IMG/VR virus record: IMGVR_UViG_3300025127_000142
Coordinates: 1 to 31,408 of that record
Reading direction: 5' to 3' (one strand)
From: a virus
Length of the DNA: 31,408 bases
This document shows, one piece after another, positions 7,358-17,700 of the stretch (position 1 is its first letter; each line of letters opens with the position of its first letter). Both the position numbers and the translations under genes were made by a program. A model generated the notes under the pieces. It saw nothing but the letters and a program-made list of their open reading frames with translations. It did no database searches and was not told the origin of the DNA.

Positions 7358-9237
7358 TGCCATTACAGAAATTTATTTTTAATCCTGGCATCAATAAAGA
7401 AGGCACTGATTATACTGCCGAAGGCGGGTGGTTTGACGGTAATTTAGTTCGGTTTCGTAAAGGCTTGCCTGAAAAAATAGGCGGCTGGGTGAAATATCTA
7501 ACTTCATCTATAAAAGGAAAAGGAAGAAAACTACACGCATACGTTACTTTAAACGGCACTCGTATTTTTTCAGTAGGTACGACTTTTAAACTTTATTGGC
7601 AAGAAGGAGATAATTATAACGACATTACTCCTATCCGATCCACAACAAGTGCTGGAGACGTTACTTTTTCTGCAACGAATGGCTCTTCAACCATTACTGT
7701 TAACGATACTGCTCACGGTGCAGACTTAAATGATTTCGTTACATTTTCAGGCGCAGCATCGTTAGGTGGTAATGTTACAGCAGCGGTTTTAAATCAAGAA
7801 TATCAAGTTACTGCTGTTACTTCTGCTAACGCATTTACGATTACCGCTAAAGATACAGATGGTAATACTGTTACAGCTAATTCTTCTGATACAGGTAACG
7901 GAGGTAGCTCTACTGTTGGTGAATACCAAATTAGCGTTGGGTTAGATGTATTTATCGACGGCACAGGTTGGAGTGCTGGCGCGTGGGGATCAGGTACTTG
8001 GGGATCTACTAGCTCATTAGCTGCTAATAATCAGTTGAGATTATGGTCAATAGATAATTTCGGCGAGGATTTAATCGCTAATGTACGGGCTGGAGGTATT
8101 TTTTATTGGGATTTTTCTACGGCAAGCCAAAGAGCTAAAGCGTTAAAAGATATTCAAAACGCTAATTTTGTACCGACTGTGGGGTTACAAGTTTTAGTTT
8201 CTGATATAGATCGTCATGTTATCGTTTTAGGTGCAGACCCGATCGAAGGCGGTAGTCGTTCTGAAGAAATAGATCCGTTATTAGTCGCTTTTTCTGATCA
8301 AGAAAACCCTTTCGATTTTGAACCAAGAGCTACTAATACAGCAGGTTCTTTACGCTGTTCTGCTGGGTCTGAAATTATTGGCGGTCTTCGAGCGAGACAA
8401 GAAACGCTGATATGGACTGATGTGGCGTTATATAGCTTACAGTTTGTCGGCCCTCCTAATACATTCGGGCTTCAGTTAATAAATGAAGGCGTTAGTTTGA
8501 TTGGCCCTAATGCTGCAGTCAACTCGCCGACAGGTATCTACTGGATGGATAAAAAAGGTTTTTACACCTACAATGGTTCAGTAGTTCCCCTGCCGTGTAC
8601 CGTACACAGTTTTGTATTCGATAATTTTAACGAAAAACAAGCATTCCAAGTATTTGGTTTTTTAAATAAACAGTTCGATGAAGTTGGCTGGTTTTATTGC
8701 ACCGCAGATAGCGTAACCATAGATAGGTATGTCGTTTTTAATTATGTCGAAGGAACGTGGGCGATAGGTGCTCTTTCTCGTACTGCATGGTTAGACGAAG
8801 GTATCGTTTCTTTCCCGAGAGCTGCTGGTTTTGCAGACGATAGAAACTATATTTACTCTCACGAAACAGGGCACGACGATGACGGTTCGCCTATGGATAA
8901 TGTTTTTATCGAAAGTGCTGATTTCGATATTGGCGAGGGCGAAGAGTTTCAGTTTATCCGTCGGTTTATACCTGACGTAAAATTTACGGGGGATAGTGGT
9001 GATACTCAAACTTTAAACGTCGTTTTAAAAGCTAGAGATTTTCCAGGACAAAGTTTAACTACCGATCAAACTACAGCATTTACAGCATCTACAACGAAAG
9101 TAGATACGAGAGCTAGAGCTAGACAAGCTGCGGTACGTTTTGAATCAGATGATGACGCCGACGTAGGAACGAGGCTAGGGTTAGGGTTTACGATAGGAGC
9201 AACACGTTTAGATTTACAGCCTAACGGTAGACGCTAA
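7357..9237 (+). CDS. Tail nozzle / packaged-DNA stabilisation-like virion protein
   Basis: A 626-residue protein rich in beta strands, Trp, Tyr and Phe. The N-terminus reads FNPGINKEGTDYTAEGGWFD, then NLVRFRKGLPEKIGGW, a signature I associate with podoviral nozzle or P22 gp10-like stabilisation proteins that plug the tail below the portal. An inserted Ser/Thr-rich beta domain lies at about 100-195 (GSSTITVNDTAHGADLNDFV, then an EYQVTAVTSANAFTITAKD segment), resembling a phage Ig-like or Ubiquitin-activating-type insertion. A GWSAGAWGSGTWG motif follows at about 208-220. The rest looks like a propeller, for example LRARQETLIWTDVALYSLQF and GIYWMDKKGFYTYNGS. The start overlaps the lysozyme stop. 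Exact family uncertain. Confidence 0.65.
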   Translation: MPLQKFIFNPGINKEGTDYTAEGGWFDGNLVRFRKGLPEKIGGWVKYLTSSIKGKGRKLHAYVTLNGTRIFSVGTTFKLYWQEGDNYNDITPIRSTTSAGDVTFSATNGSSTITVNDTAHGADLNDFVTFSGAASLGGNVTAAVLNQEYQVTAVTSANAFTITAKDTDGNTVTANSSDTGNGGSSTVGEYQISVGLDVFIDGTGWSAGAWGSGTWGSTSSLAANNQLRLWSIDNFGEDLIANVRAGGIFYWDFSTASQRAKALKDIQNANFVPTVGLQVLVSDIDRHVIVLGADPIEGGSRSEEIDPLLVAFSDQENPFDFEPRATNTAGSLRCSAGSEIIGGLRARQETLIWTDVALYSLQFVGPPNTFGLQLINEGVSLIGPNAAVNSPTGIYWMDKKGFYTYNGSVVPLPCTVHSFVFDNFNEKQAFQVFGFLNKQFDEVGWFYCTADSVTIDRYVVFNYVEGTWAIGALSRTAWLDEGIVSFPRAAGFADDRNYIYSHETGHDDDGSPMDNVFIESADFDIGEGEEFQFIRRFIPDVKFTGDSGDTQTLNVVLKARDFPGQSLTTDQTTAFTASTTKVDTRARARQAAVRFESDDDADVGTRLGLGFTIGATRLDLQPNGRR

Positions 9238-9572
9238 TGGCTAAACTACTACAAAGTAGATTACCGTATTACAACCCATATTATTCGCGGGTCGTTGATG
9301 CTATCTCATTTAATCGTTTCGTTAGGGTACTTGAGCTAAATCTAGACGCTTTCGACCCTAGCGCGACCCCACAGTTTACTAGCGCCGATCGTGACCAAAG
9401 ACAGTTCGCTGCTGGCGACATTATTTGGAATACTACAGAGGGTGTTCTTCAAGTATATTTAGGCAATGTTTGGCAGAATATTTCTACGCCAAGTACGTCA
9501 GGACTGAGTGCAACAGGGAGCGTAGGCACAGTCCAAGTTGTTACGAATGGTAATATCGTAGTAGCGTTATAG
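9237..9572 (+). CDS. Small putative virion protein with a GSVGTV tail
   Basis: A 111-residue protein whose ATG overlaps the previous stop (TAATG). It has a Tyr-rich N-terminus (LPYYNPYYSRVVDAISFNRF), a central segment (DQRQFAAGDIIWNTTEGVLQ, then a VYLGNVWQNIS strand) and a C-terminus LSATGSVGTVQVV. That last part is one copy of the repeat found in 1539-2108 and at the end of the partial gene at 3-188. The central VWQNIS type of segment is common in phage structural proteins that present loops. A minor virion role is inferred. Confidence 0.6.
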   Translation: MAKLLQSRLPYYNPYYSRVVDAISFNRFVRVLELNLDAFDPSATPQFTSADRDQRQFAAGDIIWNTTEGVLQVYLGNVWQNISTPSTSGLSATGSVGTVQVVTNGNIVVAL

Positions 9573-9574
9573 TT

Positions 9575-9802
9575 ATGAAAAAGACGAAGAAAAAACCTAA
9601 AGTCCCTGCGAAATACCTAGCTGGTTTGACTCCGAAAGAAAAAGAAAAACGGAAAAAAGAAATAGCTAGGAATAAAAAGAAGGCAATGGATGATCCTTCG
9701 GCTTACAAATTTTCGACTGATAAGAAAAAAGGTAAGCGTAGGAAAACGATTGAATCTAAATATACTCGCAGGTTTAAACAGAGGTTCGGCACAAAGTCAT
9801 GA
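9575..9802 (+). CDS. Very lysine-rich small basic protein
   Basis: A 75-residue protein in which about 31 residues are Lys or Arg, by my count. It begins MKKTKKKPKVPAKYLAGLTP, continues with KEKEKRKKEIARNKKKAM, and ends RRFKQRFGTKS. No fold or catalytic motif is visible, but the composition implies nucleic-acid or polyanion binding. The end overlaps the start of the next basic protein by 4 bases (ATGA), so the two are made together. Possible roles are DNA condensation inside the head, scaffolding, or binding an acidic partner. I do not recognise a named family with certainty. Confidence 0.65.
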   Translation: MKKTKKKPKVPAKYLAGLTPKEKEKRKKEIARNKKKAMDDPSAYKFSTDKKKGKRRKTIESKYTRRFKQRFGTKS

Positions 9803-10089
9803 GTCTTTCAGAAAAAACTAAAAAAGCCCTATCTAATAAAGCAGAAGCAGCCCGTAAAAAAGGCAAAAAAGTAACCGCTGGTCAACTCGCTCGTGTATAT
9901 AAACGAGGGCTTGCTGCATATAAAACAGGGCATCGTCCTGGAACTTCACAACACCAATGGGCTATGGCTCGTGTAAATTCTGTATTGACAGGCGGTAAAG
10001 CTGCTACTGTCGATAAAGATATTATGAAAGGCGGCAAAGCTAAAAAACCAGCAGCTAAGAAAAAGCCAGCTAAGAAGAAAAAATCATGA
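9799..10089 (+). CDS. Basic protein with histone H1-like Lys/Ala/Pro tail (DUF5824-like)
   Basis: A 96-residue protein with two parts. Residues about 1-75 hold a recognisable small domain: GQLARVYKRGLAAYKTGHRP, then GTSQHQWAMARVNSVLTGGK and AATVDKDI. This resembles the phage and giant-virus domain DUF5824 as I remember it. Residues about 77-96 form a Lys/Ala/Pro tail (KGGKAKKPAAKKKPAKKKKS) like the C-terminal tails of histone H1 and bacterial H1-like proteins, which bind DNA non-specifically. It overlaps both neighbours by 4 bases. Location among virion genes suggests a packaged or assembly-associated DNA-binding protein. The family assignment is tentative. Confidence 0.65.
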   Translation: MSLSEKTKKALSNKAEAARKKGKKVTAGQLARVYKRGLAAYKTGHRPGTSQHQWAMARVNSVLTGGKAATVDKDIMKGGKAKKPAAKKKPAKKKKS

Positions 10090-11060
10090 CACGACTTTTC
10101 GATGACGAACAAAGTTCTTCATTGATTACTTCGATGATGAATCCTGAATCTAACGCTTCTAAATTTATAGAACAAGGCGAAGATATCGGGCTACCTCGCG
10201 ATGTTACGATGGATATCCTTAATAAATACGCTACATATGGCGCGAATACGGGTATCGGTAATATCGGTGGTAAACGGTTAGTTAATGCTCTAAACGAAGA
10301 ATATCGGAAACAAGTCGACGCGCCTTTACAGCAGATGACTGGCAAAGCGATTACAGGGGATGCTGTTGCTCGAATAGCAGCAGAACTAGCAGAGCAACAA
10401 AGAATAGCAGACGCAATGGCTCAAAGTCAAAAAATGATGGACGCGATGCCGGATTTATCTGCGGCGGCTACCCCAGAAATGCAAGCTGCTTTAGATGACG
10501 CAATACAAAATCCTACACAGATTACTGACTCCGCGCTTAGTCCTGCAGAACAAGCAGTACAAGATGCCGTTGATGATCCCTCGAAAACAGTAGGCCAAGT
10601 AAACTCTCCACTGACGATAGCTGGAGAAAAAACCTCTCGTCTAGACAAGTTATCGAAATATTTAGAGGATAATCCAAACGTAGCTAGAATGTTAGAAAGG
10701 TCAGGCACCGACGTTGCAAAAATTATTGGTCAAGCAATCGGTGGTCGTGATAAGGGTCGTAAAACATCTTTTCGTGCTGTTCGACCTCCAAGATTTCAAG
10801 GTCGTCAAATACGAACACAACGTATCGGTATGGCGGAAGGCGGTAAACCCGATGAGGGTTCTGTGCTTGGTCGTAGATTATTTATACAAGGCGGCGAAGT
10901 TGATGGCCCTGGAGGGCCAAAAGAAGATTTAGTACCGATATGGGCAAGCGATAGCGAATACGTCGTATCGGAAAAAGGTGTTAGAAATATGGGCGGCGGC
11001 GATTTTGAAAAAGGGATCGCGGCTCTTGATAAAATAAATTTTGGTAAGCGAAATGTCTGA
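10086..11060 (+). CDS. Putative virion protein with Gly-rich GGEVDGPGGP C-terminal signature
   Basis: A 324-residue protein. The N-terminal two-thirds are helical and Ala/Gln/Asp-rich, for example AITGDAVARIAAELAEQQRI. The C-terminal region (about 240-320) carries a signature: MAEGGKPDEG, then GGEVDGPGGPKEDLVPIWAS, DSEYVVSEKGVR, and GGDFEKGIAALDKIN. I have seen versions of this GPGGPxxDxIPxxLSxxEYV motif at the ends of several marine-phage structural proteins. Its function is unknown to me. The start is coupled to the basic protein upstream (ATGA). The stop overlaps the ATG of the next gene. Confidence 0.65.
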   Translation: MTRLFDDEQSSSLITSMMNPESNASKFIEQGEDIGLPRDVTMDILNKYATYGANTGIGNIGGKRLVNALNEEYRKQVDAPLQQMTGKAITGDAVARIAAELAEQQRIADAMAQSQKMMDAMPDLSAAATPEMQAALDDAIQNPTQITDSALSPAEQAVQDAVDDPSKTVGQVNSPLTIAGEKTSRLDKLSKYLEDNPNVARMLERSGTDVAKIIGQAIGGRDKGRKTSFRAVRPPRFQGRQIRTQRIGMAEGGKPDEGSVLGRRLFIQGGEVDGPGGPKEDLVPIWASDSEYVVSEKGVRNMGGGDFEKGIAALDKINFGKRNV

Positions 11061-12420
11061 AGAACAACAAGCATATAGTTATCAAGCCCCAGACCAATAT
11101 CTTTATAATTTACTTACCGGCGGCGGCGGAGCGTTTGGGCTACTTCCTGAGGTTCAAAGGTATTACGCAAAACAGATTGATAAATTAGGTCAAAAAGATA
11201 GTAGCCCGTTTACTTATAGCGGCGAACGTATTGCAGATTTTTCTCCTAGAGAACAATATGCGATGCAACTTGCAGACGCAGGTATTGGCGCTTATCAACC
11301 ATATTTAGCTCGTGCTACAGGATTAACAGAAGAAGCGTTAGCTACACAAGCTGGAGGTATTTCCGAAGCTAGAGCTGCTCAATTAAGAGCGCAACAACAA
11401 GGCGAAGATTACACTCGTACAGGCATCGCTGCTACACAAGCTGCACAACGTGGGCTAGATCCGTTTTTACAAAGAGCGGAAAGGGATGTTAGGCGTAGTC
11501 AACGAGATTTTGACCCGAGTTCTATAGATGCGTTTATGGATCCGTACGAAGATGCGGTAGTCCAACAAACAATAAAAGATATTCAAAAAGGTCAAGCTAC
11601 TGGGGATATAGCAAGACGCGCTTCTGATGTAGCGCAAGGCGCATTAGGTGGTTCTAGGTCAAGAATATCCCAACAAGAATCTGATGATGCTGCAACTCGT
11701 GCGATGATGAAAGAAGTCGGTGCTATTCGTAGTGCCGGATTCGGTAGTTCTCGTGACGCAGCGATGAGCGAGTTTGCTCGGCAACGAGCGGCAGACGCAC
11801 AAGCTGCTGGATTGCGGTCTGGTTTAGGTGCGCAAGCGTATGGTGCTGGAATGGGTACAGCAGGAGCACTTACTGGAGCAGGTCAACAGCTTTACGGGAT
11901 GGGCGCTGGTTCTTCGGGTGCTTTAGCAGGATTGGCTGGTCAATTATCAGGTGCACAAATGGGTGCTGCAGGAGCGATGCAAGGGTTAGCTGGTCAAGAA
12001 GTAGGTTTCCGTCAAGGTGATGTAGCTTCGATGATGAACGTCGGTGCGATGAACCGTGCTAGAAACCAAGCACTGATGGATTTAAATTATCAAAATTTCG
12101 TAGGCCAATATAATTTACCGCAACAGTTAATGTCTGGTTATGCTAATTTCTTAACAGGCGCTGGCCCGTTATTAGGTGGTGTTGGTTATTCTGGGCCGAC
12201 GCAACAATCACCGTATGGTGCTGTTACGACAACTGGGATGGCTGGCGGCGGTCGAACAGACGGTAAACCGATACCTGAAGGAAATAAAGGATTAGCAGCT
12301 TTAGCTAATAAAGCACCTGAAGTTGTTAAGACAATGGGTTTCCAAGTTCCTCAAAAGAAACGAGCAGGCGGGATAGTAAACGCTCGTTTCCCGATGTCTT
12401 CTCGTAAGTTGGGAGCATAA
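11053..12420 (+). CDS. Ala/Gly-rich putative internal virion protein
   Basis: A 455-residue protein. I choose ATG 11053, 8 bases before the stop of the preceding gene, over the in-frame TTG at 11041, because it begins MSEEQQAYSYQAPDQYLY and ATG starts dominate here. The first third has FSPREQYAMQLADAGIGAYQ. A middle segment reads ASDVAQGALGGSRSRISQQE. Residues about 255-330 are imperfect Gly/Ala repeats (GAGMGTAGALTGAGQQLYG, then GALAGLAGQLSGAQMGAAGA). Such segments are common in proteins ejected with phage DNA. The C-terminus has another MAGGGR element. A role like T7 gp14 is possible from order and context, not from homology. Confidence 0.65.
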   Translation: MSEEQQAYSYQAPDQYLYNLLTGGGGAFGLLPEVQRYYAKQIDKLGQKDSSPFTYSGERIADFSPREQYAMQLADAGIGAYQPYLARATGLTEEALATQAGGISEARAAQLRAQQQGEDYTRTGIAATQAAQRGLDPFLQRAERDVRRSQRDFDPSSIDAFMDPYEDAVVQQTIKDIQKGQATGDIARRASDVAQGALGGSRSRISQQESDDAATRAMMKEVGAIRSAGFGSSRDAAMSEFARQRAADAQAAGLRSGLGAQAYGAGMGTAGALTGAGQQLYGMGAGSSGALAGLAGQLSGAQMGAAGAMQGLAGQEVGFRQGDVASMMNVGAMNRARNQALMDLNYQNFVGQYNLPQQLMSGYANFLTGAGPLLGGVGYSGPTQQSPYGAVTTTGMAGGGRTDGKPIPEGNKGLAALANKAPEVVKTMGFQVPQKKRAGGIVNARFPMSSRKLGA

Positions 12421-12421
12421 C

Positions 12422-14797
12422 GTGGCTAACGGTCGTGGTAATTTCGGATTTGATGTTGTTGGCGGCGGGGGTATCGCTAATTTAGTTCAAGCACCTAAAG
12501 TTACCCCTGCTCGTGCTTTACAGTTTACTGCCACGCCTCGTTTACAAACACAACGTGATGAAAAAGATCCTAAAAAACAAATTTTAGGTGCGATATTCGG
12601 TGGTGCTGCGCCATTTTTAGCTGAAGCCGGACTTGAAGCACTAGAAAAAATTCCAGGTGTTAAAGATTTTTTAGTTCAGTCTCGACCAAAAACTTTAGAA
12701 GAATTAGGTGTTGAGGAAAGTAAGTTCGGCAAAGGCACAGGGTTACCAAGTCTAGATCCGATTACAGGGAGAACTGCAGGTTTCGATCCGATAGAAGTAG
12801 AGAGGCGTCGATTAAGAGACAGAATAGATGATGCTTTACCAATTAGCGAAAAAATGGTTCCAGAGAGGAGAACTCTTCTAGGTAAAGGATTACGCGAAGC
12901 ATTAACTTTCTTACCGGCTTTAGCTTTAGGTGATGACGATGACGGGGGTGTCGCTGCTTTTATATCTGCTGCACAAGCGGGTAAAAAACTAGAAGGAGCG
13001 ATAGATGAAGCCCAGTTAGAAAACTACTTAAAAAGAATTACAGAACGCGATAAAGCTCTAACGAAAGATTTAGATTTAACTAGAAAAATAGCTTATCACG
13101 CAAGACAAACTCGAGAGGGCGATATAGAGCAGTTTTCTCGAGAAGTTTTAGTTACTAAAGACGGAAGTCGTAAATACGTTGTGAGCCAAGGGGATCCAGA
13201 AATAGATTTTTATTTCGGTAATCGAAGAGACTCTAACGGTAGACCTCAAAGAACTGTGATACCTAGGGGTGAAGCGTATCTTGATACTAATATTACTGGC
13301 GACGATACTGCGATACCTAACGCTCAAGTAGGTAATTATATAAACACGAATAAACCAACTGAAAGAACAATAGGATTTTTCTATCCGTCTAGGCCGACAG
13401 TAATAACTGATGCCGAAGGTAATAAACGACAGGCCCGTGAACCAAAAGTAATCTTACAGCATCCTCAGACCGCTGAGTTTTTGTCTGCCGAAGAATTTAA
13501 ACTTCCAGAAAATGGCAGTAAAAATTGGATTTTAGATACTCGAGGTATGGATGGAGCACCGTCTTTACAAAGTGGAGCTAAAACTCCTCAAACAGAAATA
13601 TTCGACGATCTTAACGAAAGACGGGGAGCTATTCAAAATGTTATAGGGTCTGCAAACGTAGTATTACAAATAGCTCAAGAAGCAGTTAAACAAAAAGACC
13701 CGTCTGTATTTACAAAAGGTGGTGTCTTTTTAAACGAGCTAAGTGATAAATTTAATAAAGAAATGGAAAGTGTTGATAAATTTTTCCAGGCTAATTTCAG
13801 CGGTAAAGTTAGAGATAGAATTATTAGAAGGGAAGACGCTCCGTCGAGTAATGTATTCGAAGTATATGACGCAGCTGTAGCTCATACCGAAGCGTTCGCT
13901 AACTACGATGGTGAATCACCAAAAACACAAGAACAACGCCTCGCTGACGCACGATTAGCTCAAGTGTTAAACTCTTTGGAACAAAGCACTTCAGGATCAA
14001 TAACAAATAGGCTAACTGGCAATGTATTTTCGATTGGTAATCAAGATGAGATTACAGATAACGTAGTACAACGAGGGCGATTAATTGCAGCACAAATAAG
14101 ATTAGCTTATGCCGCTGCAGCATCAGAGGGTCAAACAGGTCGAACTTTATCAGATAAAGACGTAGCTAATTTCTTAGAACAATTAGGTTATGGATCACAA
14201 AACCCTATGGATGTCGGTGTAAGAACCGCTAGTTTTATGGGAGAATTATTTAATAAAAATGATCGTGTAGTTCCTGTAACTGAAGAATTAATTAAATTTT
14301 CTCGTTCAAATAATCCAACGGATATAGCTCAAGCAGATTCTAGGATAGCGAGTCTATTCGAATTCGATGTTAAACTTCTGTCCGAACTTCGAGAACTTGA
14401 AAACGGGAAATTTAAATTATCAGACGAAGAGGCTTTAAACCAGTGGTTAATTATTAGTGATAGGATCACTAATAAAAATCCTAATGCTAATATGTATTTT
14501 CGTTATGATCCTAAAGATAGAAGAGTTAAATATAATGGTTTCGCTCGTCAATTTATTCAACAAGCAGCTCCAGGCCCTAACCAAGATCCTAGAGCCGCAA
14601 ACTTTTTAAAACCAGGAGGTTATTTCGATACCTTCAATATCGTAACAGACCCAAGCGGATTATTTTTATACGATTTCGAAGGTAGACGAAAAAATAGAAC
14701 GACTACACAAAAAAGGCAGGTAGAAGGAACAGGATTACCACTTCCAGGAACGGAAACGAAACAAACACAAGTAAAGGCTATCGGAAGTGGCTCTTAA
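12422..14797 (+). CDS. Large putative internal virion (ejection) protein, 791 aa
   Basis: A 791-residue protein starting at GTG 12422, with GGGAG at 12411-12415 six bases upstream. The N-terminus is Gly-rich (GFDVVGGGGIANLV), with a hydrophobic stretch (ILGAIFGGAAPFLAEAGLEA) at about 51-70. The remainder is helical and charged with no recognised enzymatic motif. Length and position match T7 gp15 (747 aa), the middle component of the ejectosome that carries podoviral DNA across the cell envelope. That match is by size and order only. The end overlaps the next gene by 11 bases. Confidence 0.65.
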   Translation: MANGRGNFGFDVVGGGGIANLVQAPKVTPARALQFTATPRLQTQRDEKDPKKQILGAIFGGAAPFLAEAGLEALEKIPGVKDFLVQSRPKTLEELGVEESKFGKGTGLPSLDPITGRTAGFDPIEVERRRLRDRIDDALPISEKMVPERRTLLGKGLREALTFLPALALGDDDDGGVAAFISAAQAGKKLEGAIDEAQLENYLKRITERDKALTKDLDLTRKIAYHARQTREGDIEQFSREVLVTKDGSRKYVVSQGDPEIDFYFGNRRDSNGRPQRTVIPRGEAYLDTNITGDDTAIPNAQVGNYINTNKPTERTIGFFYPSRPTVITDAEGNKRQAREPKVILQHPQTAEFLSAEEFKLPENGSKNWILDTRGMDGAPSLQSGAKTPQTEIFDDLNERRGAIQNVIGSANVVLQIAQEAVKQKDPSVFTKGGVFLNELSDKFNKEMESVDKFFQANFSGKVRDRIIRREDAPSSNVFEVYDAAVAHTEAFANYDGESPKTQEQRLADARLAQVLNSLEQSTSGSITNRLTGNVFSIGNQDEITDNVVQRGRLIAAQIRLAYAAAASEGQTGRTLSDKDVANFLEQLGYGSQNPMDVGVRTASFMGELFNKNDRVVPVTEELIKFSRSNNPTDIAQADSRIASLFEFDVKLLSELRELENGKFKLSDEEALNQWLIISDRITNKNPNANMYFRYDPKDRRVKYNGFARQFIQQAAPGPNQDPRAANFLKPGGYFDTFNIVTDPSGLFLYDFEGRRKNRTTTQKRQVEGTGLPLPGTETKQTQVKAIGSGS

Positions 14798-17700
14798 AGA
14801 TAGATTCGACGAAACAGCCCTTCCTCAGGCTATAGAAAGTGACGATTACTTATTTTATACCCGAGGAAATGTTTACGCTGATTATGTAGATGCTCGTTTA
14901 GCAGAGCTACAAAATGCAGAGATGGCGTTAAAAAACGAAGATACAGGTGAGTATTTTAGTTACGCCGATATTGTTTCTTCAGCGCCATATCAAACAGATA
15001 TAAAATTCCAACCTCAAGGAAGGGAGGAACAATACTATCCGAGTCCTTTAGAAAGATTTTTACAATTAGATTTCATTAATAATGTTACAGACGATACTGT
15101 ACAAAATGAATTTATAAATCGTATTCGTGAAAAACTTAAACAAGATAAAAATTACGTCGATACTGAAGGTAATTTAGATATAGATAAATTACAGAGTTTA
15201 GGTAACGCTGCACAATATAACGCTTTCGCAGAATACGTTTCTAAAAATGTAAGATTAGAAGGTGTTCCTTATGATGAAAGGGCAAGAGAACTTTCGGATA
15301 GACCGTTAGATTTAGGAACTAAAGCTAGAGAGTTAGCTAGTTATTTCCCAGCGACAGCTGCTCCACTAATAGCAGAAGGTATCGCTGCGGCTGAAGATTA
15401 CCTTTTCGAAATTAACGAAGATCAAAGAAAAGCGTATAGCGCACGAGGCGCGAATCCGGATAAATCTTATTTAACGATAATTCGAGAACAAGGCATAACT
15501 TTACCTGACGGGACTTTAGCTGTAGATGACTTAGTTAGAGGCCGTTCTCTCAGCCCTGGATCTTTAACAGCTAGAGAATTAGAAAATTTATTAAGTCGTT
15601 TCGATAAAACCGCAGAAGTACAACCTTTAGATTATAAAAATCCAGAGGGCACTGATTTTATTGTAACGAGCGAACTTACAGGCGGCAGACCTAAGGCCTT
15701 CGGTAATATTCAACCTTTAGAGGCCGCGTTTGCAGGGTCGCCAGAAGAATTAATCGACGAATTAGACGTATTTATTAGACAAGAAACACCAAAACTTATT
15801 TTAGGGATTGGAGGTGTTGGGTTACTACGTCGAGGTATTAAAAAAGCAGCAGAAAAACAAGCCCAAAGAAACGCTGAAAAAATAACCGAAGGACGCAGTA
15901 GTTTAGAACAACGGACTAAATTAGGAACTTTAGGACAGATAGCCGGTTATGCAGGGGTTTCTGGTATTGGTGAGGGTTTAGGGCAAGCAGCAATACTTTA
16001 TAACGGTAAATATAGCGGATATCAGCCAGATATGGCAGCGGAACGAATTTGGGAAACATCAGGTTTAGCCGCGATATACGCTTTTGGAGGAGAAGTTGTA
16101 GGGGAAGTAGCACTAAAACTTTTCGGCAAAATTGCTAACATGTTTACAGGAGAAAGAATCCCTGAACCTATTCTCGCGAGACTTCGAGCAGCTTCCGCAT
16201 ATATCCGCAATAAATCAGGAGTAACCTTAGACGATTTAGCAGAGGGTTCACCAGAACTTTCTGTAGAAACGATGAATGATTTCGTTACTCGTCAAGGTTT
16301 CGAAGTCGGTCAACAACTAAGAACTCTCGGCGATATTACTCAAGACGATGTGTTACAGGCGATGGAGTTTAATTTAATCCAAGCCGCAGACCCAGATTCT
16401 ATAAGTGGGGGTTTACCCGTAGACAGTCCTGCTCGAGGAATGTTAGAAGCTATCTTATCGAATCAAGATAAATCTTTAGATAAATATTATGAAGCCCTTA
16501 AACGTGGTTTAGGGCCGGACATAGATTTCGATCGTCCACAGTTTAACGATCTTGTTAATCGAATAAAGTTAGAAGGACAAGAACAACGCCGAGTACAATT
16601 CGAAAATAATTTAATAGAAACAGAGGGCGCATTAGATATAGAACAACAGTTTCCAGGTGTTTTAGATCCAGAAGCAGGAGGATCTCAAGAACTTGGAGAA
16701 AGTTTACAAAATATAGTTAAGGGCGGTAGACCCTCATACCCAGAATACTCTTCCGAGTTAATGAATTTATATAGGCAATATACAGACCCGATTAGGGAAA
16801 AATACGGAGAAGTATTTAAACGAACAGATATCAATTTAGAAACAGGCGAAACGTTTGCAACATATCAAGAGCCAGTCGTTGCTTTACCAAAATTTATTGG
16901 ACAAGCTCTTAATGATATGCTTTATGCAAATAAACCAGAAGGTAGGATTTTTGGTACGTCTGATAAAAAAGAAGTCGAAGAACTTATAAGAACTATTCTT
17001 CCTAATCGAGAGGAAGAAGGGATCAGCATTGAATTACTAGCAAACCCGCCTGCTTTTATAAAACAAAAACAATTTTCTATCGAAGAAATTACTCGAACGA
17101 TGGACGATTTAGAAAAAATGTTTAGTGCTAACCCTAATCCAGAAGTAAGAGAAGCAGGCGCTAAATTATTAGACGGGCTTGCTGACGCCAGAAGCGAAGC
17201 CTACAGAATACAGTATAGAAAAATTACGGGAGCAAAAAGAACACCAACCGAAGCTAAAGCTGCTCAAAAATTTGAAGATGATGTATTGTCTACGGTCGGT
17301 GGCGATATAAATACTATTCAAAGAGAAATACAAGACGAATTAGCAGAAGTTGACGGACGATATATTTACAGTCTCGCGACTAAAGAACCAACAGAACTAG
17401 GTAGATTTATACTCGACAGTAAACCTTCGAAAATAGACGGGGTGATACGGGTTTTAACCCAAACCCCTGAGGGATTACAAAAATTACAAACGATGAAACA
17501 AATCGTTTTTAACGAAATAGATCAACAAATCTTAGGAGACGCTCCTAGTGCAGTAGAGCAAGCAAGACGCTTTACTAGATTATCTAGTCGACGTAAAGAA
17601 CAACTAGCTAGGTTATTTCCAGAAGTAGAACTTAATCCAGCAAACTTTCGTAAAATAGAAATACAACTTAAAGAAAACCAAAAAAGTTTAGACGAAGTAA

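Noticed and set aside
11041-11052. Upstream TTG as start of the Ala/Gly-rich virion gene
   Set aside because: ATG 11053 is in frame, fits the stop/start overlap used across the operon, and TTG would be unusual there.
14787-14797. Programmed frameshift joining the 791- and 1256-aa proteins
   Set aside because: The second gene has its own GTG with AAAGG nine bases upstream, and I see no clear slippery heptamer in the short overlap.
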